From assembly GCA_021781255.1 (NCBI GenBank), contig JAJXXG010000576.1:1-8272 (forward strand): a DNA stretch of 8,272 bases, given 5' to 3'. The position numbers and the translations under genes were made by a program. The notes beneath the pieces were generated by a model that saw only the letters and a list, made by a program, of their open reading frames with translations, was not told the DNA's origin and made no database searches. This document shows positions 1 to 6,193 of this stretch, piece after piece; position 1 is the first letter of the stretch, and the number at the start of each line of letters is the position of its first letter. Source of the stretch: Acidobacteriota bacterium. Lineage in GTDB: Bacteria; Acidobacteriota; Terriglobia; Terriglobales; Acidobacteriaceae.

Positions 1-417
1 CAGCGGTCTACAACCATGGCCGCGCTCCGTTACGACGCCACAACTTCCCGGTGTAATGTCGTAGTCTCTTGGATTTCGCGAGGCAACCAGCGCAGTATTC
101 GCAGCAACCACCAGGGTGACACCGGAACGCAATGATAGCGGCCCCGCAAGAAAAACATTCCTGCTTCCGCTGGCGCGCAGAACAACAGCCTTTCCCGGTG
201 TGCAATGATCGATTGCGTTTTGGATGCGCGCGGTATCCGGTGCCAGCTCATCTTTGGGCGAGATCACTCCATCCACGGATTGGATGGAAGCTTGTAGAGT
301 TGTGCAGGCCCTCGGGATACTGGGCTCCACCACCTGTCGAGAATCCTGAGCTGCTAGAGACAGAGCGAAAGCGAGAGGTATCAAGGTGATACCAGAGAAG
401 TATGAAGACAAAGACAT
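1..417 (-). CDS. Secreted GH28 family glycoside hydrolase (polygalacturonase-like), N-terminal part, runs off the left edge
   Basis: An open minus-strand frame of 139 codons starts at ATG 417-415 and stays open to base 1. A Shine-Dalgarno GGAGAG lies a few bases upstream of the ATG. Residues 1-23 look like a Sec signal peptide: a hydrophobic stretch (ITLIPLAFALSLAA) and a plausible cut after LAA. The mature start has a Cys (C38) followed by DTARIQNAIDHC (61-72), then GKAVVL, FLAGPLSLRSGVTLVV (89-104) and ASRNPRDYD. This is the usual order of the first beta-helix coils in bacterial GH28 proteins: an Asp-Thr/Ala-Ile-Q-x-A-I segment, then a 'GPL-LRSGVTL' coil. The catalytic NTD, DD, GHG and RxK motifs would lie beyond the window, so activity cannot be judged. 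It is divergent from the second GH28 gene. The fragment could belong to a GH28 enzyme with another pectic specificity (exo-acting, or rhamnogalacturonan). Confidence 0.85.
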   Translation of the reverse strand, partial: MSLSSYFSGITLIPLAFALSLAAQDSRQVVEPSIPRACTTLQASIQSVDGVISPKDELAPDTARIQNAIDHCTPGKAVVLRASGSRNVFLAGPLSLRSGVTLVVAANTALVASRNPRDYDITPGSCGVVTERGHGCRPL

Positions 418-746
418 GCGCTCTCCGATTCAGTCGAGACAATAGAAGAATGGTCAACTCCGCGAAAGAGGACTGACCACTGGCACAGTTCACTGTACAG
501 GATTCGATCCATCCCACGTCAAGATTTCCGGGACTAGCGAGCAGATGCACCGGGCATTCTGCCAGGAACGGATTCTCTGCAATTCAAGCCTAATCTTGTG
601 AACTACAAGCTTTCTATGAGAGTGAAAATCCAGGCCTCGCAGCTTGGCTGCACGCAAAATTAATTCATAAATGTGGTATGACCACGTAGCCATCAAAGGA
701 TATGATGTTGTGGCAAGCAATTTACCCAATTTTGTGAGGGAATTTC
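418..746. promoter_or_regulatory. Divergent intergenic region between two GH28 genes
   Basis: I see no convincing gene in these 329 bases. For the rightward GH28 a possible promoter is TTGGCT (644-649), 16 bases, CATAAA (666-671), directly before a GTGGT-ATG-ACCAC palindrome (673-685). For the leftward GH28 only a weak -10-like TATTGT (444-439, minus strand) is visible. Two facing half-sites, TGGTCA (451-456) and TGACCA (474-479), lie close upstream of the leftward gene. A short inverted repeat CTTGT/ACAAG sits at 595-609. The promoter calls are weak; the palindrome is the firmest element. Confidence 0.4.
673..685. promoter_or_regulatory. Candidate GntR/FadR-type operator upstream of GH28
   Basis: GTGGT-ATG-ACCAC is a perfect palindrome with 5-bp arms and a 3-bp centre. 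It contains TGGTNNNACCA, the core layout known for FadR-subfamily regulators such as FadR and PdhR. It lies just after the possible -10 of the plus-strand GH28 gene, about where transcription would start, which would suit a repressor. The same arms recur beside and inside the gntR gene of this window. Confidence 0.55.
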
Positions 747-2039
747 GTGACCTTAGAAACCGTCTTGCACAAGCGCATCATTCCAATGTTCTGGCTTCCC
801 CTCCTGGCGCTCGCCATGCGCACAAGCGCCCTCCATGCGGCAACCACTTGCGATCCCCATGCCTATGGAGCCAAGGGGGATGGAACGACGAAGGACACCC
901 TGGCCATCCAGAAGGCAATTGACACTTGTGCAGCACAAGGTGGAGGAACAGTTCCTCTCCGTGCTGGAACGTATTTGACCGCCCCAATCGTACTGAAGAG
1001 CAACATTACGCTCCACCTCGACAAAGGTGCTACGCTCCTTGGATCGCCCGATCATAGCGACTATCCGGCCAGGACGGAATTCCATCTGCCCGACCTGCAA
1101 CCTCTTGTAAGTGCCACAGGAGCAACCAACCTGGCGATTACCGGCGAGGGCGTTATCGATGGGAACGGAGAAAGCTGGTGGCAGGAAGCGCGCAGCATTC
1201 GAGATCACGGAATTCTTGGCACAGGACACCCGAGGCCGAAGCTCATCATCCTTGACCACTGCAAGCACATTCGCGTGGAAGGTATCACCATTCAGAATTC
1301 ACCGATGTGGCAGCTAGTCCCCTACTACGCAGACGATGTCGTCATTCGCAATGTGCGCATTCTGGCGCCAGCTCACTCGCCGAACACCGATGCGATCGAT
1401 CCCTTCTCCTCGTCACACGTTGTCATTGATCATGTATTCGCCGACGTGGGAGATGACGATGTGGCGATTAAATCCGGCCCGATCAATTCGCCCGGTCCTG
1501 ACGACCCAAGCAGAGATATCACGATAACGGACTGCACATTTCTGCATGGACACGGACTCTCTGTCGGGAGTGAGATTGCCGGTGGCGCACAAAATATCCG
1601 TGCTGAGCGGATTCATTTTGAAGGCACGGACAACGGAATCCGCGTAAAGGCAAATCGCGACCGCGGGAATGATGTAGGAAATTTGACCTTCCGTGATATC
1701 GAGATGAAGAACGTCAAGAACGCTGTCATTATCAGCGAATACTATCCCCGGGTTCTTCCTCCAGCGGGCGAAGCTCCTCAACCGATCACGCGACTCACGC
1801 CGCACTTTCATGACATCACGCTGGAAAACATCACAGCCACAGGAAGTGAGACTGCTGGCGTGATAGCCGGATTGCCGGAGGTTCCGATCAAGGGCGTAAC
1901 GCTCAACAACGTGCACATTGCAGCAAAGAACGGACTGACGATTGCGCACGCAGAAGTTGCGGCCAAGGACCTTGTGGTGCAGGCTCAGGATGGCGACGGA
2001 ATTCTCAAGCTGGCTGGCGCCAAGCTGACTTTACATTGA
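747..2039 (+). CDS. Secreted GH28 polygalacturonase, complete
   Basis: This 430-residue protein probably hydrolyses alpha-1,4-galacturonan (pectin) outside the cytoplasm. The start is GTG 747, preceded by GAGGG at 736-740 with normal spacing; the next Met (codon 14) has no such site. Residues 1-31 form a signal peptide: K9-R10, a hydrophobic core IIPMFWLPLLALAM and a cut site after ALHA. The mature protein opens with AYGAKGDGTTKDTLAIQKAI (39-58), the classic first coils of the GH28 right-handed beta-helix. All four catalytic signatures are visible: N213-T214-D215, G235-D236-D237, G268-H269-G270 and R299-V-K301. GDD is followed by D rather than the common C. The single-domain length fits the family. 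Exo- or endo-action cannot be told from sequence alone. A GTGGT-ATG-ACCAC palindrome lies about 60 bases upstream of the start and a strong terminator follows the stop, so it is probably a single-gene unit. Confidence 0.95.
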   Translation: MTLETVLHKRIIPMFWLPLLALAMRTSALHAATTCDPHAYGAKGDGTTKDTLAIQKAIDTCAAQGGGTVPLRAGTYLTAPIVLKSNITLHLDKGATLLGSPDHSDYPARTEFHLPDLQPLVSATGATNLAITGEGVIDGNGESWWQEARSIRDHGILGTGHPRPKLIILDHCKHIRVEGITIQNSPMWQLVPYYADDVVIRNVRILAPAHSPNTDAIDPFSSSHVVIDHVFADVGDDDVAIKSGPINSPGPDDPSRDITITDCTFLHGHGLSVGSEIAGGAQNIRAERIHFEGTDNGIRVKANRDRGNDVGNLTFRDIEMKNVKNAVIISEYYPRVLPPAGEAPQPITRLTPHFHDITLENITATGSETAGVIAGLPEVPIKGVTLNNVHIAAKNGLTIAHAEVAAKDLVVQAQDGDGILKLAGAKLTLH

Positions 2040-2053
2040 GAAACTCGTTGGCC

Positions 2054-2094
2054 AAGAAAAACAGGCTGCGCCATTCGCGCAGCCTGTTTTTCTT
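2054..2094. terminator. Bidirectional Rho-independent terminator
   Basis: The two arms, 2054-2071 and 2077-2094, pair perfectly over 18 bp around the 5-base loop CATTC. The GC-rich core is ACAGGCTGCGC/GCGCAGCCTGT, flanked by an A-tract on the left and a T-tract on the right, so both transcripts end in a U-run. It begins 14 bases after the GH28 stop and lies 14 bases beyond the stop of the converging SDR gene. It therefore probably ends both the plus-strand GH28 transcript and the minus-strand uxa operon. Confidence 0.93.
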
Positions 2095-2108
2095 GTGATT
2101 GCAGATTG

Positions 2109-2885
2109 CTACTGATTCACACCACTCGCCAGGAAGCCGCCGTCCACCACGATGGTCTGACCCGTGACAAAAGAGGAAGCATCGGAGGCGAGAAAGATTG
2201 CGTAGCCGATCAACTCTTCGGTCTTGCCGAAACGTCCCATCGGCGTACGCATCAGTAGTTCCTGGCCACGAGGTGTGCTATCGAGCAGTGTCGCGTTCAA
2301 CTCCGTACGAAAGACCCCGGGAGCGATGGCGTTGACCGTAACACCCTTCCTGGACCACTCCACAGCAAGTGAGCGGGTAAGCGAAGTGACGGCGGCTTTA
2401 CTGGCAGCGTAAGCCGCGACTTCGCTAAGCGCAACAAAGCTGTTGAGTGACGCAATGTTAACGATGCGACCATAGCCGCGCTCCAGCATGTGCTGGCCGA
2501 ATACCTGACAGGCACGCAGTGTCCCAGTCAAATTCGTATCCAGAATTGCGTTCCACTCGTCTTCCGGCATGGTCAACGTTGGCGTGCGCTTGATTCTGCC
2601 GGCGCAATTGATGAGAATGTCGACTTTGCCAAAGGTCTCAAGCGCTGCCGCGAGCAGTGCATCCAGAGACGAACGGTCACAGACATCCGACGCCTGACGC
2701 AATGTTCTGCGTCCAAGCGCCTCAATCGCGCTTGCTGTTTCATCCACCTGCTGCTGACGCCGTGCCGTAGCGATCACATCCGCACCGGCCTCAGCAAGTC
2801 CAAGGCTCATCGCTCGGCCGATTCCCGACGTTCCACCTGTAACTACCGCAATCTTTCCATCCAAACTCAGCGGCTGATAGCTCAT
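2109..2885 (-). CDS. Short-chain dehydrogenase/reductase (SDR), KduD/gluconate 5-dehydrogenase-like; candidate fructuronate reductase
   Basis: This is a 258-residue classical SDR, the typical length. The Rossmann glycine motif TGGTSGIG spans 16-23, the NNAG-type motif is NCAG (93-96), and the catalytic residues are N118, S146, Y159 and K163. The C-terminal TGQTIVVDGG motif is present. The second beta-strand ends in A41-R42-R43 with no acidic residue, which favours NADP(H) (inference). A GGAG site lies five bases before the ATG. It is the last gene of the minus-strand operon, 48 bases after uxaE, and ends at the shared terminator. Relatives include KduD and gluconate 5-dehydrogenases. Because the uxaC-uxaE route yields fructuronate and no UxuB-type reductase lies nearby, reduction of fructuronate to mannonate is an attractive role, but it is inferred from context. 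A 2-keto-3-deoxygluconate or gluconate 5-dehydrogenase role remains possible. Confidence 0.9.
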   Translation of the reverse strand: MSYQPLSLDGKIAVVTGGTSGIGRAMSLGLAEAGADVIATARRQQQVDETASAIEALGRRTLRQASDVCDRSSLDALLAAALETFGKVDILINCAGRIKRTPTLTMPEDEWNAILDTNLTGTLRACQVFGQHMLERGYGRIVNIASLNSFVALSEVAAYAASKAAVTSLTRSLAVEWSRKGVTVNAIAPGVFRTELNATLLDSTPRGQELLMRTPMGRFGKTEELIGYAIFLASDASSFVTGQTIVVDGGFLASGVNQ

Positions 2886-2933
2886 TTCTTCTCCATTTCG
2901 AGGAAAAACTCCATGTGCAACACCATGCCAGGC

Positions 2934-4199
2934 CTACTGGCCAAGGAACACAGGCACAATGTGTCTTTCGTAGAGGTTTTCCGTAACATTTCTCGCAATC
3001 ACGGCTTCGTTTGCTTTCAGAAGATCGAGATAGCGCTGGCCCATCTTGGCCGCCACCTTGAAACCAACATGCAGCAACTGGCGCAAGCTGCTGTTATAGG
3101 CAGCTGCCCCACGCACATGCCGCAATGCAGAGGTGTATTGGTCGGATGTCCAGCCGGCAACTTCAGCCGGAGACGGCAGCTTCGCCTTGTCGATGTCAAT
3201 TACCGTGGCGTAAGGTGCACACAGTTCGTCGCTGTGCGCAAAGGCTTCTGCATAGATCTCCTTTGCGAGTGCCAGGCCATCTCCCCCAGCCTCTGCCAGC
3301 CCGATGAGTTCTTCAAGCCAGGTTGTTCCCGCGGTCTTCAAGTGAACACCGACATCGAAGCGTTTCATCGTCCGATGGATAGCCGGATAGATTGAAAATT
3401 TATCGCTTCCCGAGTGCACACTGAGCTTAAGATTCTGCGGAAGCCCGAAATGCTCCACAGCGTACGCAATCGCAGCAACATCCAGAATGAATTCGCGTTC
3501 AAACTGTGCAACATCTCCAACGTAATCCACACCCTTGTTGAACCGACCGCTGAACTTGGGAGCAATGGTCTGCACGGGAATGCCTTCGTCCGCGATGGCC
3601 GCAAGAATAATCAGAAGCTCTGCAGGGCTTTGCGCGCTATCGGTTTCATCCATGGAAACCTCCGGGATGAAGTTCCCTTCCCCTTTGGCCTCCAGAATCG
3701 TCCGGTACACTTCTCCGGCCTTCTTCACGGCTGTCAGATACTTTTGCGCAGTCTGTCGCAGGCTGGCGGAAGTGATCTCGAAGACATCGTCGACGCCGGA
3801 GAGATGGATACGCCCGACCAGTTCCGGATGACGCGCCAGGAAGGCATCGATATCTTCTGCGGCTGCGGGCTGGCCGATGTAGTCTGCGACGTCGAGGGTA
3901 TAGAAGTCACAAGCCGCCAAGAACCGGTCAACCGTCTTCAGAGTGATGTGGTCGGCATCGCAGAAATAAGGAAGCTTCCACTCAAGCGCCTTCACGGCAG
4001 CGTCTGCTGACTGGCGCACAGAGGCAGGCTCAGAGCCGATGATCAAATGTTCGCGATTCGACTTATTCCATACGGGAATTACATCAATACCCTTATCACC
4101 AGCCTTGATACAAGCCTGCAACTGGGCCTTTGCCTGGTGCGCGAATCTGTCTCCGGTTCCAACTGAATACTTCCCAAGCTTCAACTGCTGATTTCCCAT
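2934..4199 (-). CDS. uxaE: Tagaturonate 3-epimerase (UxaE family)
   Basis: UxaE converts D-tagaturonate to D-fructuronate in the cytoplasm, joining galacturonate breakdown to the glucuronate (mannonate) branch and avoiding altronate. The protein has 421 residues. Recognisable family segments are YSVGTGDRFAHQAKAQL (11-27), PYFCDADHITLKT (77-89), IPEVSMDETDSAQSP (178-192), IAPKFSGRFNKGVDYVGD (212-229), LSVHSGSDKFSIYP (259-272) and GVHLKTAGTTWLEEL (284-298). They are rich in His, Asp and Glu, as expected for a metal-dependent sugar-acid enzyme. The frame extends 25 codons further upstream to 4274, but I chose ATG 4199: it has GGGAG five bases upstream and directly precedes the conserved start, and the added residues look non-native. 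It lies downstream of exuT across a 156-base gap holding a hairpin, and upstream of the SDR gene. The family assignment rests on remembered motif patterns. Confidence 0.9.
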   Translation of the reverse strand: MGNQQLKLGKYSVGTGDRFAHQAKAQLQACIKAGDKGIDVIPVWNKSNREHLIIGSEPASVRQSADAAVKALEWKLPYFCDADHITLKTVDRFLAACDFYTLDVADYIGQPAAAEDIDAFLARHPELVGRIHLSGVDDVFEITSASLRQTAQKYLTAVKKAGEVYRTILEAKGEGNFIPEVSMDETDSAQSPAELLIILAAIADEGIPVQTIAPKFSGRFNKGVDYVGDVAQFEREFILDVAAIAYAVEHFGLPQNLKLSVHSGSDKFSIYPAIHRTMKRFDVGVHLKTAGTTWLEELIGLAEAGGDGLALAKEIYAEAFAHSDELCAPYATVIDIDKAKLPSPAEVAGWTSDQYTSALRHVRGAAAYNSSLRQLLHVGFKVAAKMGQRYLDLLKANEAVIARNVTENLYERHIVPVFLGQ

Positions 4200-4311
4200 A
4201 AAATCTCCCATTATGTATGACATCGCCGTGCGCTGGCGGATCGAGTGAGCAACTGTACCGTTCGACACCCGCAATTGAAGAACTACGACACATGTGGGGT
4301 TATATCCGAAG

Positions 4312-4345
4312 CAGCAGAGGCGACCTGTTTTCAGCGCCTCTGCTG
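4312..4345 (-). other. Intercistronic hairpin between exuT and uxaE
   Basis: Arms 4312-4322 and 4335-4345 pair perfectly over 11 bp (core AGCAGAGGCG/CGCCTCTGCT). An inner CTG/CAG mini-stem with an A4 loop (transcript sense) can extend it. It starts 11 bases after the exuT stop. No U-run follows on the minus strand, so it is not a standard intrinsic terminator. Transcript 3'-end stabilisation, partial termination or an RNA-processing site are all possible. The rest of the 4200-4355 gap shows no convincing promoter. Confidence 0.5.
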
Positions 4346-4355
4346 GAGGAGAAAC

Positions 4356-5663
4356 TTATGCGACAAACTGCACCCTTCTTAAGCCAGGAGCAAGAACGTA
4401 GAGAATAACCAATGCAAGCAGATACGCACTTGCCGCAATTCCAAAGAGGCTTGCGTAACTGTGAGTGACCTGGAGGATATAGCCGGCAAACGTGGCAAGG
4501 AGAAATCCCCCTACGGATCCAGCCATCCCCCCGATTCCAGTCACGGAACCAACCGCGCTGCGTGGGAACATGTCCGAGGCTGTGGTGAACAGATTCGCGG
4601 ACCATCCCTGATGCGCCGCTGCCGCCAGGCTGAGAAGTGCGATCGCAACCCACTCCGAGTCGGTGTAGTTGATGAGGATGATGGGGACCACAAGGCAGGC
4701 GCAGAGCAGCATCGCCGTCAGCCGTGCGTTGACAGCCGAAAGACCGGCACGACGAAACGGTGCTGGCAACCATCCACCCGCAATGCTGCCCACCGCCGAC
4801 GCGTTATAGATGATGATGAGAGGCAGGCCCAGATGCGACAGGTCCAGATGGAACCTGGCACTGAAGAATGACGGCAGCCAATACAGGTAAAACCACCAGA
4901 TCGGATCCGTAAGGAACTTGCCGATTGAAAAAGCCCACGTCTGCCGAAGACCCAGCAGCCTGGCCCACGGGGTCGAGGGCCCCATCTGCTCCGCTGCTTC
5001 CTGATAGATGTGCCGCAGTTCAGCCCCAGTCAAAGTCGGGTGATCGGTAGGCTTGCGATACTTGCGGTACCACAGGATGATCCAGATGGCACTGAACGCC
5101 CCGGTCACCAGGAATGCAGCATGCCATCCGTAGTGGATGGTCACCCATGGCACGATAAGAGGTGCCAGGATGGCGCCGAGGTTGGTGCCAGAGTTGAAGA
5201 TGCCGGTGGCCAAAGAGCGTTCGCTCTGCGGAAACCACTCCGCGACCGTCTTAATGGCTGCGGGAAAGTTTCCGGACTCGCCCAGACCCAGAGAAAAACG
5301 CGCGATTCCAAACTCCATAACGGAATTCGCCAAGGCGTGGCCCATGGCCGAGAGGCTCCAAACGGCCATGATGACCATGTATCCAATGCGCGTGCCAACC
5401 TTGTCTACAAACCGCCCTGCTGCGATCAGTCCCAACGCATAGGCAATCGTGAAGGCTCCCACGATGTTGCCGTACGCCAGTTCTGACATGCCAATGCTAT
5501 GTTGCAGCGTGGGCTTCAAGATCGCGATAACCTGACGATCCATGTAGTTGATCGAGGTAGCAATAAAGAGCATTGCGCATATCGTCCAGCGCACGCGCCC
5601 TATCTGCGCAGGGAGCTCTTCTTGTTCTTCCATCTGGGCACCGGACGGTATTCCGTCAGCCAT
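4356..5663 (-). CDS. exuT: Hexuronate:H+ symporter, MFS anion:cation symporter family (ExuT-like)
   Basis: A 435-residue inner-membrane permease, probably importing galacturonate and/or glucuronate. The ExuT-type first-helix signature INYMDRQVIAILKP (38-51) is present, as is the MFS loop motif GRFVDKVGTR (83-92). RFSLGLGESGNFPAAIK (122-138), PIWWFYLYWLP (254-264) and HQGWSANLFTTASDMFP (351-367) are typical of ACS-family hexuronate and glucarate carriers. Hydrophobic segments fit 12 helices with a long middle loop around 200-240. The start at 5663 has AAGGAGAG (5676-5669) at 5-base spacing. This site overlaps the uxaC stop codon, and only 11 bases separate the genes, which suggests translational coupling. 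Coupling matters because uxaC carries an internal stop, which could lower exuT expression. Substrate is inferred from neighbours; other sugar-acid carriers share the fold. Confidence 0.93.
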   Translation of the reverse strand: MADGIPSGAQMEEQEELPAQIGRVRWTICAMLFIATSINYMDRQVIAILKPTLQHSIGMSELAYGNIVGAFTIAYALGLIAAGRFVDKVGTRIGYMVIMAVWSLSAMGHALANSVMEFGIARFSLGLGESGNFPAAIKTVAEWFPQSERSLATGIFNSGTNLGAILAPLIVPWVTIHYGWHAAFLVTGAFSAIWIILWYRKYRKPTDHPTLTGAELRHIYQEAAEQMGPSTPWARLLGLRQTWAFSIGKFLTDPIWWFYLYWLPSFFSARFHLDLSHLGLPLIIIYNASAVGSIAGGWLPAPFRRAGLSAVNARLTAMLLCACLVVPIILINYTDSEWVAIALLSLAAAAHQGWSANLFTTASDMFPRSAVGSVTGIGGMAGSVGGFLLATFAGYILQVTHSYASLFGIAASAYLLALVILYVLAPGLRRVQFVA

Positions 5664-5674
5664 TTGCGCTCTCC

Positions 5675-6178
5675 TTACAACTTGTAGGCTTTCTTGACGA
5701 GACCGTAGGTGAGGTCATGGGCGAGCTCAAATGCTTCATTTTCGTCGATCCTGTGGTCGGCCACCAGCCGGGCCAGGAATGCGCAGTCGATACGGCGGGC
5801 TACGTCATGCCGCGCCGGGATCGAGAGAAAGGCCCGGGTGTCGTCATTGAATCCCACTGTATTGTAAAAGCCGGCAGTCTCGGTTGCCTGCTGGCGGAAA
5901 CGCATCATACCTTCCGCGCTGTCGTGGAACCACCACGGTGGACCCAGGCGCAGGCAGGGATAGTGCCCTGCCAGCGGCGCCAGTTCGCGGCTGTAAGTGG
6001 ACTCGTCCAGGGTAAACAGGATGATCGTCAGCCCGCGCTCATTGCCCACCCGGTCGAGTAACGGCCGCAACGCATCCACGTAGTTGGTGGCTCGCGGAAT
6101 ATCGCACCCCGTGTCGCGTCCGTAACGCTCATAGACCTGGCGGTTGTGGTTGCGCACGCTGCCCGGATGGATTTGCAT
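5675..6178 (-). CDS. uxaC: Uronate isomerase UxaC, C-terminal segment (downstream of an in-frame stop)
   Basis: These 167 residues continue the uxaC frame after the TAA at 6193-6191. They carry the rest of the amidohydrolase-type barrel: MQIHPGSVRNHN (active-site His in IHPG), IILFTLDE, GPPWWFHDS, GFYNTVGFNDDTR (the Asp and Arg needed for catalysis) and IPARHDVARR. ATG 6178 is the natural Met of the family segment 'VMQIHPG', not a clear independent start, since no good Shine-Dalgarno precedes it. Separate translation would need reinitiation 12 bases after the stop, or readthrough. The C-terminus (TYGLVKKAYKL) is intact and its stop overlaps the exuT ribosome site. Alone it lacks the metal-binding HxH and cannot be a complete isomerase. 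Confidence 0.85.
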   Translation of the reverse strand: MQIHPGSVRNHNRQVYERYGRDTGCDIPRATNYVDALRPLLDRVGNERGLTIILFTLDESTYSRELAPLAGHYPCLRLGPPWWFHDSAEGMMRFRQQATETAGFYNTVGFNDDTRAFLSIPARHDVARRIDCAFLARLVADHRIDENEAFELAHDLTYGLVKKAYKL

Positions 6179-6190
6179 AACCAGGCCGTC

Positions 6191-6193
6191 TTA
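6191..6193 (-). other. In-frame premature stop codon (TAA) inside uxaC
   Basis: Read on the minus strand, codons run ATG-AGC-CTG-TAA-GAC-GGC-CTG-GTT-ATG, that is MSL-stop-DGLVM. From memory of the family this stretch is normally MS-x-E-DGLVM, so TAA stands where GAA is expected. A single G-to-T change explains it. There is no frame change: the stop and ATG 6178 are 15 bases apart, five whole codons. Confidence 0.9.

Noticed and set aside
377..393. Perfect inverted repeat GGTATCA-AGG-TGATACC
   Set aside because: It lies inside the signal-peptide codons of the leftward GH28, far from a promoter, and does not share the GTGGT arms. Probably chance.
248..550. 100-codon minus-strand open frame in the left region
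   Set aside because: It overlaps the GH28 fragment in another frame and shows no domain pattern; the 417-to-1 frame has a signal peptide, a ribosome site and GH28 motifs.
2153..2163. TGGTCTGACCC, a near-match to the FadR consensus
   Set aside because: It encodes the universal SDR motif T-G-Q-T near the C-terminus of the dehydrogenase, so coding explains it. It also shows that single near-matches occur by chance.
2490..3395. 301-codon plus-strand open frame
   Set aside because: It runs antisense across the SDR-uxaE junction and has no recognisable domain. Both minus-strand genes are clear.
4200..4274. Longer uxaE start at 4274
   Set aside because: The extra 25 residues are not typical of the family, and ATG 4199 has a well-placed GGGAG and directly precedes the conserved start.
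4461..5486. Plus-strand open frames opposite exuT
   Set aside because: Shadow frames of the ExuT-like permease; their translations are low-complexity and Arg/His-rich with no domain.
6191..6193. Selenocysteine or pyrrolysine recoding of the uxaC stop
   Set aside because: Those use TGA and TAG; this stop is TAA, and the family has Glu here by memory, not Cys or Lys.
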